The translations under genes and the position numbers were made by a program. Shown piece by piece: positions 52,702 to 61,844 of a stretch of 64,000 nt of DNA; positions within the stretch are counted from its first letter, which is position 1; every line of letters begins with the position of its first letter. The stretch covers positions 1 to 64,000 of the forward strand of contig JAZNOP010000020.1 in NCBI GenBank assembly GCA_045580875.1, read 5' to 3'. This DNA comes from SIG598 sp045580875 (GTDB lineage Bacteria; Bacillota; Clostridia; Oscillospirales; Acutalibacteraceae). Below the pieces are notes generated by a model. That model saw nothing but the letters and a program-made list of their open reading frames with translations, was not told the DNA's origin and searched no databases.

Positions 52702-53358
52702 TTATAAGATTTCAATAAGCTGTGATGAAGATAAAACGATCAGTTTAAGTGATATTGGCTCATAAGCAGAGCAGGAAATAATGCACTCAGGATCTGAAAG
52801 TGAAACTGTTTCATAATATGCATAACGGAGATTGCCCGCGGCTATTCTGCCGTCAGATGCAGAAATCAACTGCATGGAGTGACGGTCGATTCCTGTGCCG
52901 GTAAGCTTAAAATAGCTTTCCTTTGCTGTCCATTTTTTCAGCAGGCTGATGTCATCTGTGCGATCGAATAAATCTCTGTTTATTTCAGAGTCTGATAAAA
53001 TGTAATTTTTTATACGACTGCTCATTTTACGCGGTACTTCAATATCAACTCCGACCGGAATTTCTGATAATGCACATACAGCCAGCCCGCCGGAATGCGA
53101 AAGACTGATATGTTTACCTGTGAGATTAAGTATCGGCTGGCCGTTTTCGCTGTATGTGTAAATCGAGTCAATGGGGTTATATCTCTGTAATTTTAGTGAA
53201 GCGAGCAGCGCTGATTCAACTCCGGCACTCATTTTTTTATCACTTTCGTGACGAAGATGTGAGATTTTTTCAAGACGTGAAGCAGTGAACAGATGCTGCC
53301 ATTGTTCATATGGAAAAATATCATCGCATCGAACAACTGTCACATTTATATGTTTCAT
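52702..53358 (-). CDS. 4'-phosphopantetheinyl transferase (Sfp type)
   Basis: The 218-residue protein shows the Sfp-type signature: 'ISLSHSGGLAVCA', 'VGVDIEV' (metal Asp/Glu) and 'KKWTAKESYFKLTGTG'. It transfers the phosphopantetheine arm from CoA to carrier proteins of fatty acid, polyketide or peptide synthetases. The ATG at 53358 is chosen over an upstream TTG. No synthase is adjacent in the window, so the target carrier is not identifiable here. Confidence 0.9.
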   Translation of the reverse strand: MKHINVTVVRCDDIFPYEQWQHLFTASRLEKISHLRHESDKKMSAGVESALLASLKLQRYNPIDSIYTYSENGQPILNLTGKHISLSHSGGLAVCALSEIPVGVDIEVPRKMSSRIKNYILSDSEINRDLFDRTDDISLLKKWTAKESYFKLTGTGIDRHSMQLISASDGRIAAGNLRYAYYETVSLSDPECIISCSAYEPISLKLIVLSSSQLIEIL

Positions 53359-53507
53359 AATATCACAGCCTGACAAAAAATAATAAATTAATTATATCAA
53401 ATCTAAAAATATAAACAATATTTTCTTTGATGTATTATCAAACTGTATACAATAATATTTGAATTGTGATATAATCAAATAAAAAGAATTAGCGGGTGTT
53501 TATTTAA

Positions 53508-54059
53508 ATGAAGATTACAGTTTTGTCTGGATCTCCGCATAAAAACGGATTTACGGGAATTCTGCTGGAGGAATTTCTTGCATTGGCTCCGGAAGGGAGC
53601 GAGATTCAGGTTTTTAATTCGTATATGATTAATGCCAGACCCTGTATGGGATGCGGTTTGTGTGCAAAATCTGATTGTTGTGCCTTCAGCGATCTTGATC
53701 TGTGTTTTGATTCAATAGAAGACAGTGATCTTATTGTCATTGCATCGCCGGTTTACTATCTTAGTTTTCCGTCACCGCTCAAAGCTGTTATTGACCGTAT
53801 GCAGCGATTTCATGAAGCGGAAAAAAGAAGCGGAAGCAGAATGAAATTAAGAGCAAAAAAATGTGCAGTGCTTCTTACGGCAGGTGCTCCGAGTGAAAAA
53901 GGGGAAGTTATTGCCCGTCAGTTAAGATGGATAACCGGACCGCTTGGAATAAGTGAATATAAGATCGCGGTTTGTGCAAACACTGACAGAATCCCTGTAA
54001 ATGAATTCAGAGAAACAGCTCGTTCTGCAGCTTCAGAGCTGATGAATTGTTTTTATTGA
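53508..54059 (+). CDS. NAD(P)H-dependent FMN reductase-like flavodoxin-fold protein
   Basis: The 183-residue protein has a flavodoxin-like fold: 'VLSGSPHKNGFT' (phosphate loop), 'CMGCGLCAKSDCC' (a Cys-rich stretch typical of multimeric flavodoxin reductases), and 'VIASPVYYLSFPSPLKAVIDR' (FMN contacts). Likely an FMN- or quinone-linked reductase. ATG start; lies alone with 110 bp before the two-component system. Confidence 0.85.
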   Translation: MKITVLSGSPHKNGFTGILLEEFLALAPEGSEIQVFNSYMINARPCMGCGLCAKSDCCAFSDLDLCFDSIEDSDLIVIASPVYYLSFPSPLKAVIDRMQRFHEAEKRSGSRMKLRAKKCAVLLTAGAPSEKGEVIARQLRWITGPLGISEYKIAVCANTDRIPVNEFRETARSAASELMNCFY

Positions 54060-54169
54060 CACACAACAATCACATTTTCATCACACGGCGAGAATAGCAT
54101 ATAAGTTGTGTACATGGCATTTAGGTTCATGTATACCTGAATGAGTAAAATATGTGAGGTGCATACAGC

Positions 54170-54853
54170 ATGAGTGAAAATAATGCAGTCAGAATTCTGG
54201 TGGCGGACGATGAAGAAAGAATAAGAAAACTCATCGGTGATTTTCTTATTAAGGAAGGATATGAAGTATCTGAGGCTGTTGACGGCGGTCAGGCTCTTAA
54301 TATGGCTCTTGCTCAGCCGAAACCTGATCTTGTGATACTCGATGTCATGATGCCGGTTATGGATGGGTGGATGGTTTTGAATGAGATAAGAAAAACTTCC
54401 GATATTCCAGTAATTCTTCTTACAGCAAAATCTTCGGAAAGTGATCAGCTTTCAGGTTTCCGTCTTGGTGCTGATGATTACATCACAAAACCTTTTTCGC
54501 CAAGTCTCCTGGTCGCAAGAGTTCAGGCCATGCTTCGCCGCAAGGGCGCTATAGGCAGTCGCAATACACAGTGCGGTGATGTCTATATTGACGAGCTGGC
54601 ACACGTTGCATATCTTAACAAACAGCCGCTTGAACTTACACCGAAGGAGTATGATCTGCTCCTTTATTTCATCGAAAATAAAGGAGTTGCACTTTCGAGA
54701 GAAAAGATTCTTAACGGTGTATGGGATTATGATTATTTCGGAGATCTCCGTACTGTTGACACACATGTCAAACAGCTTCGTTCAAAACTTGGAAGCGCCG
54801 GGGAAATGATTGTCACGGTCAGAAGTGTTGGTTACAGACTTGAGGTGAAGTAA
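54170..54853 (+). CDS. OmpR-family response regulator
   Basis: The 227-residue protein has a receiver domain with the phosphorylated Asp in 'LVILDVMMPVMDGW' (about 58), Thr/Lys switch sites ('LTAKSS', 'YITKPFSP') and an OmpR winged-helix (about 130-225, 'LTPKEYDLLLYFI', 'VDTHVKQLRSKLG'). ATG with GAGGTG. The histidine kinase gene starts immediately after its stop, so they form an operon. Target not inferable. Confidence 0.95.
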   Translation: MSENNAVRILVADDEERIRKLIGDFLIKEGYEVSEAVDGGQALNMALAQPKPDLVILDVMMPVMDGWMVLNEIRKTSDIPVILLTAKSSESDQLSGFRLGADDYITKPFSPSLLVARVQAMLRRKGAIGSRNTQCGDVYIDELAHVAYLNKQPLELTPKEYDLLLYFIENKGVALSREKILNGVWDYDYFGDLRTVDTHVKQLRSKLGSAGEMIVTVRSVGYRLEVK

Positions 54854-56368
54854 TTGAGATTTTCTGTAAGAACCAAAATGATGGCATTGCTTTTCGGATC
54901 AGTGCTTCTTTTTGTTCTTGTTACACTGCTGCTAAATTCCACATTACTGAAGCCGTACTATAAAAAAATGAAAGAACAGGCTCTTACGACCAGTTTCAAT
55001 ACCATCTGCAGCCTTGACTTTAACAGTAAAGACATAAACAGACAGCTTCAGACAATCGAAGAAAATGACAATGTGCAGATATTGATAATTAATTACCGGC
55101 GCAGGGTTTTCTTCTGCAGCAGTTCTGTACGTGATACGTTATTTCTTCCGACAGGGGAGAACAGTGGTGTTGAATCCGGTGAGCAGTGGTTCAGCGACTG
55201 GATGCTGCCGGATTCTTCAGAATATGATTCGGTCGAGATTTTTTCTACAAAGCCAAGGTTTGATACTCCGTACAACAGTGCTCTTTCTGCTTCATATTTG
55301 AGTCTATATGCCAAAGCAATCAAACAATATGATGGAGTTCAGCTGCCTTTTTATATTATCATTAATGCGCCGATAGCAGCTATCGATGACAGCGTTAAAA
55401 TTGCGAACAGTTTTACATTGCTGATAGGTGCATTGATACTGCTTTCCGGCGGCGCAGCAACGATAGTAATGACGGACAGACTTGTTGAGCCGATAGTTCA
55501 TGTCAGTAATACAGCAAAGAAAATGACACAGCTTGTATTTGATGAAAAGGTTCAGGTCAGATCAAGTGATGAAATCGGTGATCTTGCAGGAAGTATTAAT
55601 GAGCTGTCGTCGCAGCTTGAGGAGAAAATAAATGAACTGAGTATTGCAAACGAACACCTAAAGCAGGAGCTTGAACACCGCGAAAAAATCGATAATATGA
55701 GACGGGATTTCATTTCTGATGTCTCGCATGAGCTGAAAACTCCACTGGCGATTATACTCGGATACTGTGAAGGTCTGCAACTTAATATTAACAGTGATGA
55801 ACGAGAATATTACTGCAGTATCATAGAAGACGAGGCAATTAGAATGAGTAAGCTTTCAGAGAAACTGCTTAAGCTTGCAGAGCTTGAATCAGGAGAAGTT
55901 CAGCCTGATATGTCAGAGTTCAATCTGGCACAGCTTGCTGAAGAGAGACTGACCAAGCTCTCATATCTGCTTGAAGAACGCGGAATCAAAGCTCATTTCG
56001 GATGTACCGGAAATTCGACAGCTTACGGTGATTATGATCGTATTGAAGAGGTTATTAATAACCTGCTGACAAACGCAAAGAATCATACTCCGGATAATGG
56101 TTCGATCAGCGTTATTGTCAGGGAAGATGGAAATCAGGTTTACTGTGAGGTGTATAATTCCGGCAGTCATATTCCTGAGGACAGTATTGATCGCATTTGG
56201 GAAAGTTTTTATAAAGTCGACAAATCGCGTTCACGTTCCTATGGCGGTTCAGGTCTTGGTTTAAAAATAGTCAGCACTATTCTCCAGTCGCATAATGCGA
56301 TGTATGGTGCTGAAAACACCGACGACGGAGTAAAATTCTGGTTCTGCCTAAAAAATAAATCAAATTAA
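54854..56368 (+). CDS. Sensor histidine kinase
   Basis: The 504-residue protein has TM1 (about 12-32), an extracytoplasmic sensor (about 35-175), TM2 (about 178-202), HAMP (about 203-255), a HisKA dimer with 'SHELKTP' (phospho-His about 290) and HATPase (N box 'NNLLTNAKNH', 'GGSGLGLKI'). TTG start directly after the regulator's TAA, with GAGGTGAAG as SD, implying translational coupling. It phosphorylates the OmpR-type partner. Signal unknown. Confidence 0.93.
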   Translation: MRFSVRTKMMALLFGSVLLFVLVTLLLNSTLLKPYYKKMKEQALTTSFNTICSLDFNSKDINRQLQTIEENDNVQILIINYRRRVFFCSSSVRDTLFLPTGENSGVESGEQWFSDWMLPDSSEYDSVEIFSTKPRFDTPYNSALSASYLSLYAKAIKQYDGVQLPFYIIINAPIAAIDDSVKIANSFTLLIGALILLSGGAATIVMTDRLVEPIVHVSNTAKKMTQLVFDEKVQVRSSDEIGDLAGSINELSSQLEEKINELSIANEHLKQELEHREKIDNMRRDFISDVSHELKTPLAIILGYCEGLQLNINSDEREYYCSIIEDEAIRMSKLSEKLLKLAELESGEVQPDMSEFNLAQLAEERLTKLSYLLEERGIKAHFGCTGNSTAYGDYDRIEEVINNLLTNAKNHTPDNGSISVIVREDGNQVYCEVYNSGSHIPEDSIDRIWESFYKVDKSRSRSYGGSGLGLKIVSTILQSHNAMYGAENTDDGVKFWFCLKNKSN

Positions 56369-56401
56369 ATTCAAATTTAATTGACAAAGGGGATAAATAA
56401 A

Positions 56402-56959
56402 ATGAATGAAACTGTCAGATCGATTTTAGACCGCAGAAGCAATCGCGGTTACACTGGAGCTGCTGTAACCGAAGAACAGATTGAGATTCTCAAGCAGTGC
56501 GCACTTGCTGCGCCCAGCGCAAGAAATGAACAGTCATGGCATTTTACTTTTGTGACTGATTCAGAGCTTGTCCGTGAGGTTGAACTGGAAGCAATTGCAG
56601 AGGCTGAAAGAAGAAATGATGAATTCTTCCTTAAAATCACAAACTCACGCAACGGTAAGATTTTTTATGATGCTCCGCTGGTTGTTTTTATCTCAGGTGA
56701 CAAAGATTCCAAATGGCGTCAGCTTGATGCGGGTATTGCAGCACAGAATCTCACTCTTGCAGCTCATTCCCTTGGGCTTGGTTCGGTTATGATTGGTCTG
56801 TGCGGTATTGCGTTTGAAGGCGAAAAGTCTGCAGAACTTGGCGAAAAACTGGCATTTCCTGAAAATTATGTATTTTCAATTGCAGTCTGCATTGGTGAGC
56901 CGTCGGTTTCCAAAGAAGCTCATCCGGTCAAGGAAGGGAAGATTGCTGAAATTCGCTGA
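56402..56959 (+). CDS. Nitroreductase-family protein
   Basis: The 185-residue protein has the flavin-nitroreductase layout: 'ILDRRSNRGYTG' near the start, 'CALAAPSARNEQSWHF' (FMN loop, about 38), and 'LGSVMIGL' near the end. ATG with AAAGGGG. It reduces flavin- or quinone-type substrates using NAD(P)H. It lies 33 nt after the kinase gene and may belong to the same transcript. Confidence 0.9.
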   Translation: MNETVRSILDRRSNRGYTGAAVTEEQIEILKQCALAAPSARNEQSWHFTFVTDSELVREVELEAIAEAERRNDEFFLKITNSRNGKIFYDAPLVVFISGDKDSKWRQLDAGIAAQNLTLAAHSLGLGSVMIGLCGIAFEGEKSAELGEKLAFPENYVFSIAVCIGEPSVSKEAHPVKEGKIAEIR

Positions 56960-56974
56960 TACTTAAGTTTTTTG

Positions 56975-57016
56975 CCGGCATTTGCCCACGCGGAAACAAC
57001 GCAGTGCAAATGCCGG
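56975..57016 (+). terminator. Terminator after the nitroreductase gene
   Basis: CCGGCATTTGC (56975-56985) pairs with GCAAATGCCGG (57006-57016), 11 bp, followed by ttcagttattttt. Confidence 0.7.
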
Positions 57017-57047
57017 TTCAGTTATTTTTCATGATGGTTTTTTGATA

Positions 57048-57076
57048 TTGTATTTTTTAACGTTTTGTAATATAAT
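57048..57076 (+). promoter_or_regulatory. Promoter of the S2P-scpAB block
   Basis: TTGTAT (57048-57053) and TATAAT (57071-57076) are 17 nt apart, 54 bp upstream of the first ATG. Confidence 0.7.
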
Positions 57077-57129
57077 AAACTGTAAATCTGTTTGGATGCA
57101 ATTAATAACTTAGCAGAAAGGATATAATT

Positions 57130-57837
57130 ATGCTTTGGTTCATTGGTGCAAGCTGGCAGCAGCTTATCATAGGCTTGCTTGTTCGTATAGTTATTATAAT
57201 TGCTATACTTCCTGTTCATGAATATGCTCATGCGAGAATGGCGTATAAGCTGGGCGATGATACAGCAAAAAAAATGGGACGTCTTACACTGAATCCTGTA
57301 GCTCATATTGACTGGATAGGTGCGGCACTGCTTATTCTTTTTGGCTTCGGCTGGGCAAAACCTGTACCTGTAAATCCATATCGGTTTGATAATCAGGCAA
57401 AGCGCAAGCGCGGAATGGCACTTACAGCACTTGCGGGTCCGCTTTCCAATATTGCTGTTGCAATGATCAGTATTTTCATTATGAGAATCGTTGCATGCTT
57501 CAGCATGAGCTATTCTACGGCAAATCTTATATATTTTGCTCTGACCTGGCTTTTTACAATCAATATTACACTTGCAGTGTTCAACCTTCTGCCTATTTAT
57601 CCTCTTGACGGTTCAAGGATACTTGGCGGTATACTTCCTAATAAATGGAATGAGTTTATGGCAAAGAATTCACAGATTATTTCTATTGTTGCCATGATCG
57701 TGCTTGTCACTGGTGTACTTGATCCTGTCATCAATTTTTTCTCAGACGGATTGTCGGGTTTCATGCTCTTCTGTGCCGACGGCCTGTTTGATCTGATCGG
57801 ACTTGAAGAAACAACTATGTGGAGCGGAATATTCTGA
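57130..57837 (+). CDS. Site-2-protease-like (M50) membrane protein
   Basis: The 235-residue membrane protein has five or six helices with 'LPVHEYAHARMAY' (HExxH, about 29) and 'FNLLPIYPLDGSRIL' (NxxPxxPLDG, about 151), the two metal-binding motifs of S2P-type M50 peptidases. It probably cleaves membrane-embedded substrates. ATG with AAAGGA upstream. It stops one base before the scpA start and probably is transcribed with it. Confidence 0.85.
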   Translation: MLWFIGASWQQLIIGLLVRIVIIIAILPVHEYAHARMAYKLGDDTAKKMGRLTLNPVAHIDWIGAALLILFGFGWAKPVPVNPYRFDNQAKRKRGMALTALAGPLSNIAVAMISIFIMRIVACFSMSYSTANLIYFALTWLFTINITLAVFNLLPIYPLDGSRILGGILPNKWNEFMAKNSQIISIVAMIVLVTGVLDPVINFFSDGLSGFMLFCADGLFDLIGLEETTMWSGIF

Positions 57838-57838
57838 A

Positions 57839-58585
57839 ATGAGTATTGAAAAAGAAAAGCTTTCATATAAGCTTGAGGTTTTTGAGGGTCCTCTTGATCT
57901 TCTGCTTAGTCTTATTACCAAAAATCAGCTTAATATTTATGATATTCCTGTATCTGAACTGCTCGATCAGTATATGGAGCATATACGGAAGATGCAGGAG
58001 GCGGATATTGATGTTGCCAGTGAATTCCTTACCATGGCATCAAGACTTATCTATATTAAAACGCTGACACTTCTTCCTAAGCAGGAGGAGCAGGCAGAAG
58101 AACTTAAGCGAGAACTTGTAGGTGAACTGATAAACTATCAGCTTGCCTGTGAGGCAGCAAAAAGACTTGCATCTCAGGCGAACTTTGACCAGTTCACAAG
58201 AAGTGAGATGGTTATTGAGTCGGACAAGACATACCGTCTTCAGCATGATACCATGGTGCTTTACAATGCGTATATTGCTGCTGCAGGCAGAGGCAGGGCA
58301 AAGGAGCCGCCTTCAAAACAGGTTTTCACTCAGATAGTGGCAAAACCGGTTGTGTCTGTCAATACACGTATAATTCATATTTTAAAAAGACTGTACAAGT
58401 CTCCGTCAGTAAATGTTGAGGAGCTTTTCATGCAGTCAGAATCAAAGAGTGAGGCCGTCGCAACTTTTCTTGCGGTTCTTGAACTTCTGCGTCATAACCG
58501 TGTAATAATTGACGATGATGCCAATATACAATTTTCAGACGGCGGTGAAAGAAAGTGGAAACGAAAGAAATCTACCGGGCAATAG
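57839..58585 (+). CDS. scpA: Segregation and condensation protein A
   Basis: The 248-residue ScpA has the kleisin N-terminus 'YKLEVFEGPLDLLLSLI' and a C-terminal winged-helix ('LFMQSESKSEAVATFLAVLELL'). It bridges Smc heads in the SMC-ScpAB condensin. ATG starts one base after the upstream stop, without a strong SD. It overlaps scpB by 31 nt, so they are co-translated. Ends with TAG. Confidence 0.95.
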   Translation: MSIEKEKLSYKLEVFEGPLDLLLSLITKNQLNIYDIPVSELLDQYMEHIRKMQEADIDVASEFLTMASRLIYIKTLTLLPKQEEQAEELKRELVGELINYQLACEAAKRLASQANFDQFTRSEMVIESDKTYRLQHDTMVLYNAYIAAAGRGRAKEPPSKQVFTQIVAKPVVSVNTRIIHILKRLYKSPSVNVEELFMQSESKSEAVATFLAVLELLRHNRVIIDDDANIQFSDGGERKWKRKKSTGQ

Positions 58586-59193
58586 AGGCTATGCTGTTTG
58601 CAAGCGGCGAGCCTGTATCGGTTGGGCGATTGGGCGAGGTTCTTGGTCTGGATGAGAAAGCTGTTACAGCATTCTGTCTGCAGCTTACGGACAAATACGA
58701 AGAAAAAGGCAGTGCTCTGGAAATAATAAGAATAGAAGATAAATTTCAGTTATGCACAAAAGCGCAGTATGCTTCCTATATACGCGCGATGTTGGAAATG
58801 CGTCGCAATACACCTCTTTCTCAGGCGGCTATGGAAGTGCTTGCAGTAATAGCTTACAATGAGCCGGTGACAAGAAATCTTGTTGAACAGGTACGAGGAG
58901 TTGACTGCTCAGGCGTTATTTCAAGTCTGCTTGCAAAAGGGCTTATTGAAGAGAAAGGCAGACTTGATCTGCCTGGTCGTCCCATGCAGTATAAAACAAG
59001 CGATCTGTTCCTCAGATGTTTTGGTATGCAGTCTCTGGCTGAACTTCCGAGACTTCCCGGTGATGCAGACGAAGAGCAGATTGAAGGACAGCTTTCGGTC
59101 GATGACGTACTTATGGCAAAGGCTGAGTCTGATGAATATGACAATTATGATGTTCAGTCAGATGATGAATTGATTGCTGACGACGGGGAATAG
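58555..59193 (+). CDS. scpB: Segregation and condensation protein B
   Basis: The 212-residue ScpB has two winged-helix modules ('AIEAMLFASGEPVSVGRL' and 'AAMEVLAVIAYNEPVTRNLVE'), and a C-terminal acidic tail (about 180-212). It dimerises on ScpA. GTG start inside the scpA 3' end, matching the usual overlap of the genes. Ends with TAG. Confidence 0.95.
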   Translation: METKEIYRAIEAMLFASGEPVSVGRLGEVLGLDEKAVTAFCLQLTDKYEEKGSALEIIRIEDKFQLCTKAQYASYIRAMLEMRRNTPLSQAAMEVLAVIAYNEPVTRNLVEQVRGVDCSGVISSLLAKGLIEEKGRLDLPGRPMQYKTSDLFLRCFGMQSLAELPRLPGDADEEQIEGQLSVDDVLMAKAESDEYDNYDVQSDDELIADDGE

Positions 59194-59225
59194 TTTATTT
59201 TTGCTGAGCGTTAGGCGGTGAATTA

Positions 59226-60062
59226 TTGGATATGATATTTCTGTATATATTAGCCGGTATTTTGGCGCTCATTATAATTTTGCTGATTATTCCAGTTCAG
59301 ATTGAGCTGAGGTACAGTGAAGAACTGCTGATAAGAATCAAATATCTGTTTATCCCGTTTCAGGTTTTTCCAAAAAAAGAAAAAGCAGAAAAAAAGGATA
59401 CCAAGGTCGGACGATTTATTAAGGAATTCTGGATCAGACATTGTTCAAAAGGCTGGACAACCTTTAAGGTGAATATTTCACGTACAGCTGCAAAAATCCG
59501 GCATAAATCACGAAAAATCTTTACTGGAATCAAAGAAAAGCTTGGAGTCAAAAAAAAAGAAGCAGCACCCAAAGATTCTGATAGTGCACAGGTAAAAGAA
59601 AAGAGCGCTTTTGCACAGCTGCGTGAAGCACGCGGATTTTCCGGAATGGTTGAACTTATCTGGCGGATGGTATCACTGGCTGGCGGTGCATTCGGACGGA
59701 TTCTGCACAGTATTACAGTAAACCGGTTTGATTTCAATGTAATTATCGGCGGAGAAGATGCAGCTGATACAGCTGTAAGCTACGGCAGATGGTGTTCTGT
59801 CCTTTATCCTGCTTTAGCGTTTATTCTTGGTAAAACATTGCGATATAATAAAAATATTAATATTATTCCTGATTTTTCAGGTAGCGGCACAAAGGTGGAT
59901 GCTGATATACTGCTTACCGTTGTACCGGTTTCTCTGCTTGCGCATTCGGCAGGAGCTTTCCTTAAGCTTCTGTTCCTTGAGATAAAAGATGCAGTAAAAC
60001 AGAAAATGGACGAAGCCTCTGCTCAGGCTTCTCAGAATATAAAACAAGGCGGTGCATTTTAA
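59226..60062 (+). CDS. DUF2953 membrane protein
   Basis: The 278-residue protein has an N-terminal membrane helix (about 2-22), a Lys-rich region (about 45-120) and an amphipathic later part, as in DUF2953 proteins. In spore-formers these sit directly before ytfJ/gerW, as here. TTG start (SD GGCGGTG); an ATG two codons later is an alternative. Its stop overlaps the gerW start by one base. Role not established, perhaps spore-related. Confidence 0.85.
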   Translation: MDMIFLYILAGILALIIILLIIPVQIELRYSEELLIRIKYLFIPFQVFPKKEKAEKKDTKVGRFIKEFWIRHCSKGWTTFKVNISRTAAKIRHKSRKIFTGIKEKLGVKKKEAAPKDSDSAQVKEKSAFAQLREARGFSGMVELIWRMVSLAGGAFGRILHSITVNRFDFNVIIGGEDAADTAVSYGRWCSVLYPALAFILGKTLRYNKNINIIPDFSGSGTKVDADILLTVVPVSLLAHSAGAFLKLLFLEIKDAVKQKMDEASAQASQNIKQGGAF

Positions 60063-60430
60063 TGACAGATCATCCTATTAAAGACATGATGGATACTACT
60101 CTTCAGAAGATAAAGGAAACCCTTGATGCTTCAACTGTAATTGGTGAGCCTATTATTTCAGGTGAAGTAACCGTAATACCTGTGTCGAAGATATCTTATG
60201 GATTTGCTTCCGGCGGCTCAGATTTCCCGAACAAGAATTCTCAGGAGTGCTTTGGCGGCGGCGGCGGTGCCGGCGTTACCGTTGCTCCTGTGGGTTTTCT
60301 TGTTATCAATGGTGCCGATGTACGCATGATTCCTGTTGATTCCGGACTCAGTGCAGTTAACCATGCTATCGACATGGTTCCTGATATTGTTGATAAGGTC
60401 AAGGAAGTAACCAATCGAATTAAAAAATAA
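60062..60430 (+). CDS. ytfJ: GerW-family sporulation protein YtfJ
   Basis: The 122-residue protein has the GerW pattern: 'GEPIISGEVTVIPVSKISYGFASGG' then 'GGGGGAGVTVAPVGFLVI', and ends in a helix. YtfJ is a small spore protein needed for L-alanine germination in Bacillus. It overlaps the DUF2953 gene by one base. Its presence supports a spore-lineage organism. Confidence 0.9.
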   Translation: MTDHPIKDMMDTTLQKIKETLDASTVIGEPIISGEVTVIPVSKISYGFASGGSDFPNKNSQECFGGGGGAGVTVAPVGFLVINGADVRMIPVDSGLSAVNHAIDMVPDIVDKVKEVTNRIKK

Positions 60431-60512
60431 CAACTGAATTGGATAATTTCCGGCTGCCTGACATATCTATCAGTAAATGCCAAGATTAAGGCAATGATAT
60501 GGAGGTGACCGG

Positions 60513-61805
60513 ATGTCTGGTAATATGAAAATGACATTAATCAGAAAGATTGCTGCAATAATGCTGGTAATGGCAATCATGACCGTTTGCTGTTCGGCTG
60601 CTTTTGCCAGTCCAGTGGGAGAAAATGGAAGTAATACAACTGATATTGTTACTTCGTCGACCGATATCTCCGCGGACGGTTCTGCTGTATTTGTTTCAGA
60701 TCCCTCAAAAATCGGAAGCAGTATTCCAGTACCGACAGTTGGGCAGGGTTCTGCAATTGTAATGGATGCTGATACTGGCGTGGTTTTATTTGAAAAAAAC
60801 GCGTATCAGCAGCGTCCGATGGCAAGTACAACAAAAATCATGACAGCATTGCTTGCTCTGGAGCGCAGTGAGCTTGGAAAAGAAATTACAATCAACAGTG
60901 ATATGCTTGCTTACGATGAAGTTGGTTCCACAAAGCTGGGGCTTAAGCTTGGTGACAGAATAACAATGCACGATCTTATCGTTGCAATGATTCTTCTCTC
61001 CGGTAACGACTGTGCCCAGTCGATTGCTGTTGAAATCGGTGGATCGTACGATGGATTTGCTTCGCTGATGAATGAAAAAGCTTCTGATATCGGAATGATG
61101 AATACTCATTTCATCACACCGTCGGGTCTGGACGATGAGGCTCACTATTCTACTGCATACGATATGGCGCTTCTTGGCGCATATGCCTCTAAGAACGAGG
61201 ATTTCATGTCCATCTGTTCAATGAAGACAGCTACAATACAATTCGGCAACCCGATGGCAGATTTCTTCCTTGCAGCCCATAACTACCTGATGGAAGGTCT
61301 GAGCAGGGGAGTCAAAGGCTGTGATGGCATGAAGACAGGATATACTGATACAGCTGGATTCTGCCTGGTCAGCCATTGTGTGCGTGACGGAGTCAGCCTT
61401 GTGTGCGTAACATTGGGAGCGCCCTCTTACTGGTCATATCACAGCGATTTGTATGATTATGCTTTTGACCAGTATGTAGAGGTGCATGCTGAGCCATCGT
61501 TGGTCAATGACAGTCTTATGGTTGTCGGAGGGTCACAGCAGGCTGTTGATATAGAGTGTGTCGGTGTTGAGTCATTCAATATTTATGAACCGCAGATAGG
61601 CGGGATTTCTTCGGAAATCGTGCTCAGCAAATTTGAATATGCACCTGTTTCGCAGAATCAGGTCGTCGGAACACTCCGATATTATTACGGAACAACCCTT
61701 ATAAAGGAGTTTCCGGTATGCTCAAAGGAAAATGTTGAGTGCGTTACAACAGATTGGCTTTCTGCCTACATAGATGCAATTAAATTTGATTTGGAAAATG
61801 AATAA
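60513..61805 (+). CDS. dacF: D-alanyl-D-alanine carboxypeptidase (penicillin-binding protein)
   Basis: The 430-residue protein has a signal peptide (about 1-30), a low-molecular-weight PBP transpeptidase domain with 'STTKIM' (SxxK, about 104), 'SGN' (about 163) and 'KTG' (about 275), and a C-terminal beta domain. It trims D-Ala from peptidoglycan stem peptides. ATG with GGAGGTG. It lies in the scpAB-ytfJ block, as dacF/dacB does in Clostridia. Confidence 0.92.
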   Translation: MSGNMKMTLIRKIAAIMLVMAIMTVCCSAAFASPVGENGSNTTDIVTSSTDISADGSAVFVSDPSKIGSSIPVPTVGQGSAIVMDADTGVVLFEKNAYQQRPMASTTKIMTALLALERSELGKEITINSDMLAYDEVGSTKLGLKLGDRITMHDLIVAMILLSGNDCAQSIAVEIGGSYDGFASLMNEKASDIGMMNTHFITPSGLDDEAHYSTAYDMALLGAYASKNEDFMSICSMKTATIQFGNPMADFFLAAHNYLMEGLSRGVKGCDGMKTGYTDTAGFCLVSHCVRDGVSLVCVTLGAPSYWSYHSDLYDYAFDQYVEVHAEPSLVNDSLMVVGGSQQAVDIECVGVESFNIYEPQIGGISSEIVLSKFEYAPVSQNQVVGTLRYYYGTTLIKEFPVCSKENVECVTTDWLSAYIDAIKFDLENE

Positions 61806-61844
61806 AAGGACACCAGATGTCCGTGAAAATAAGAGGTATTTAAA

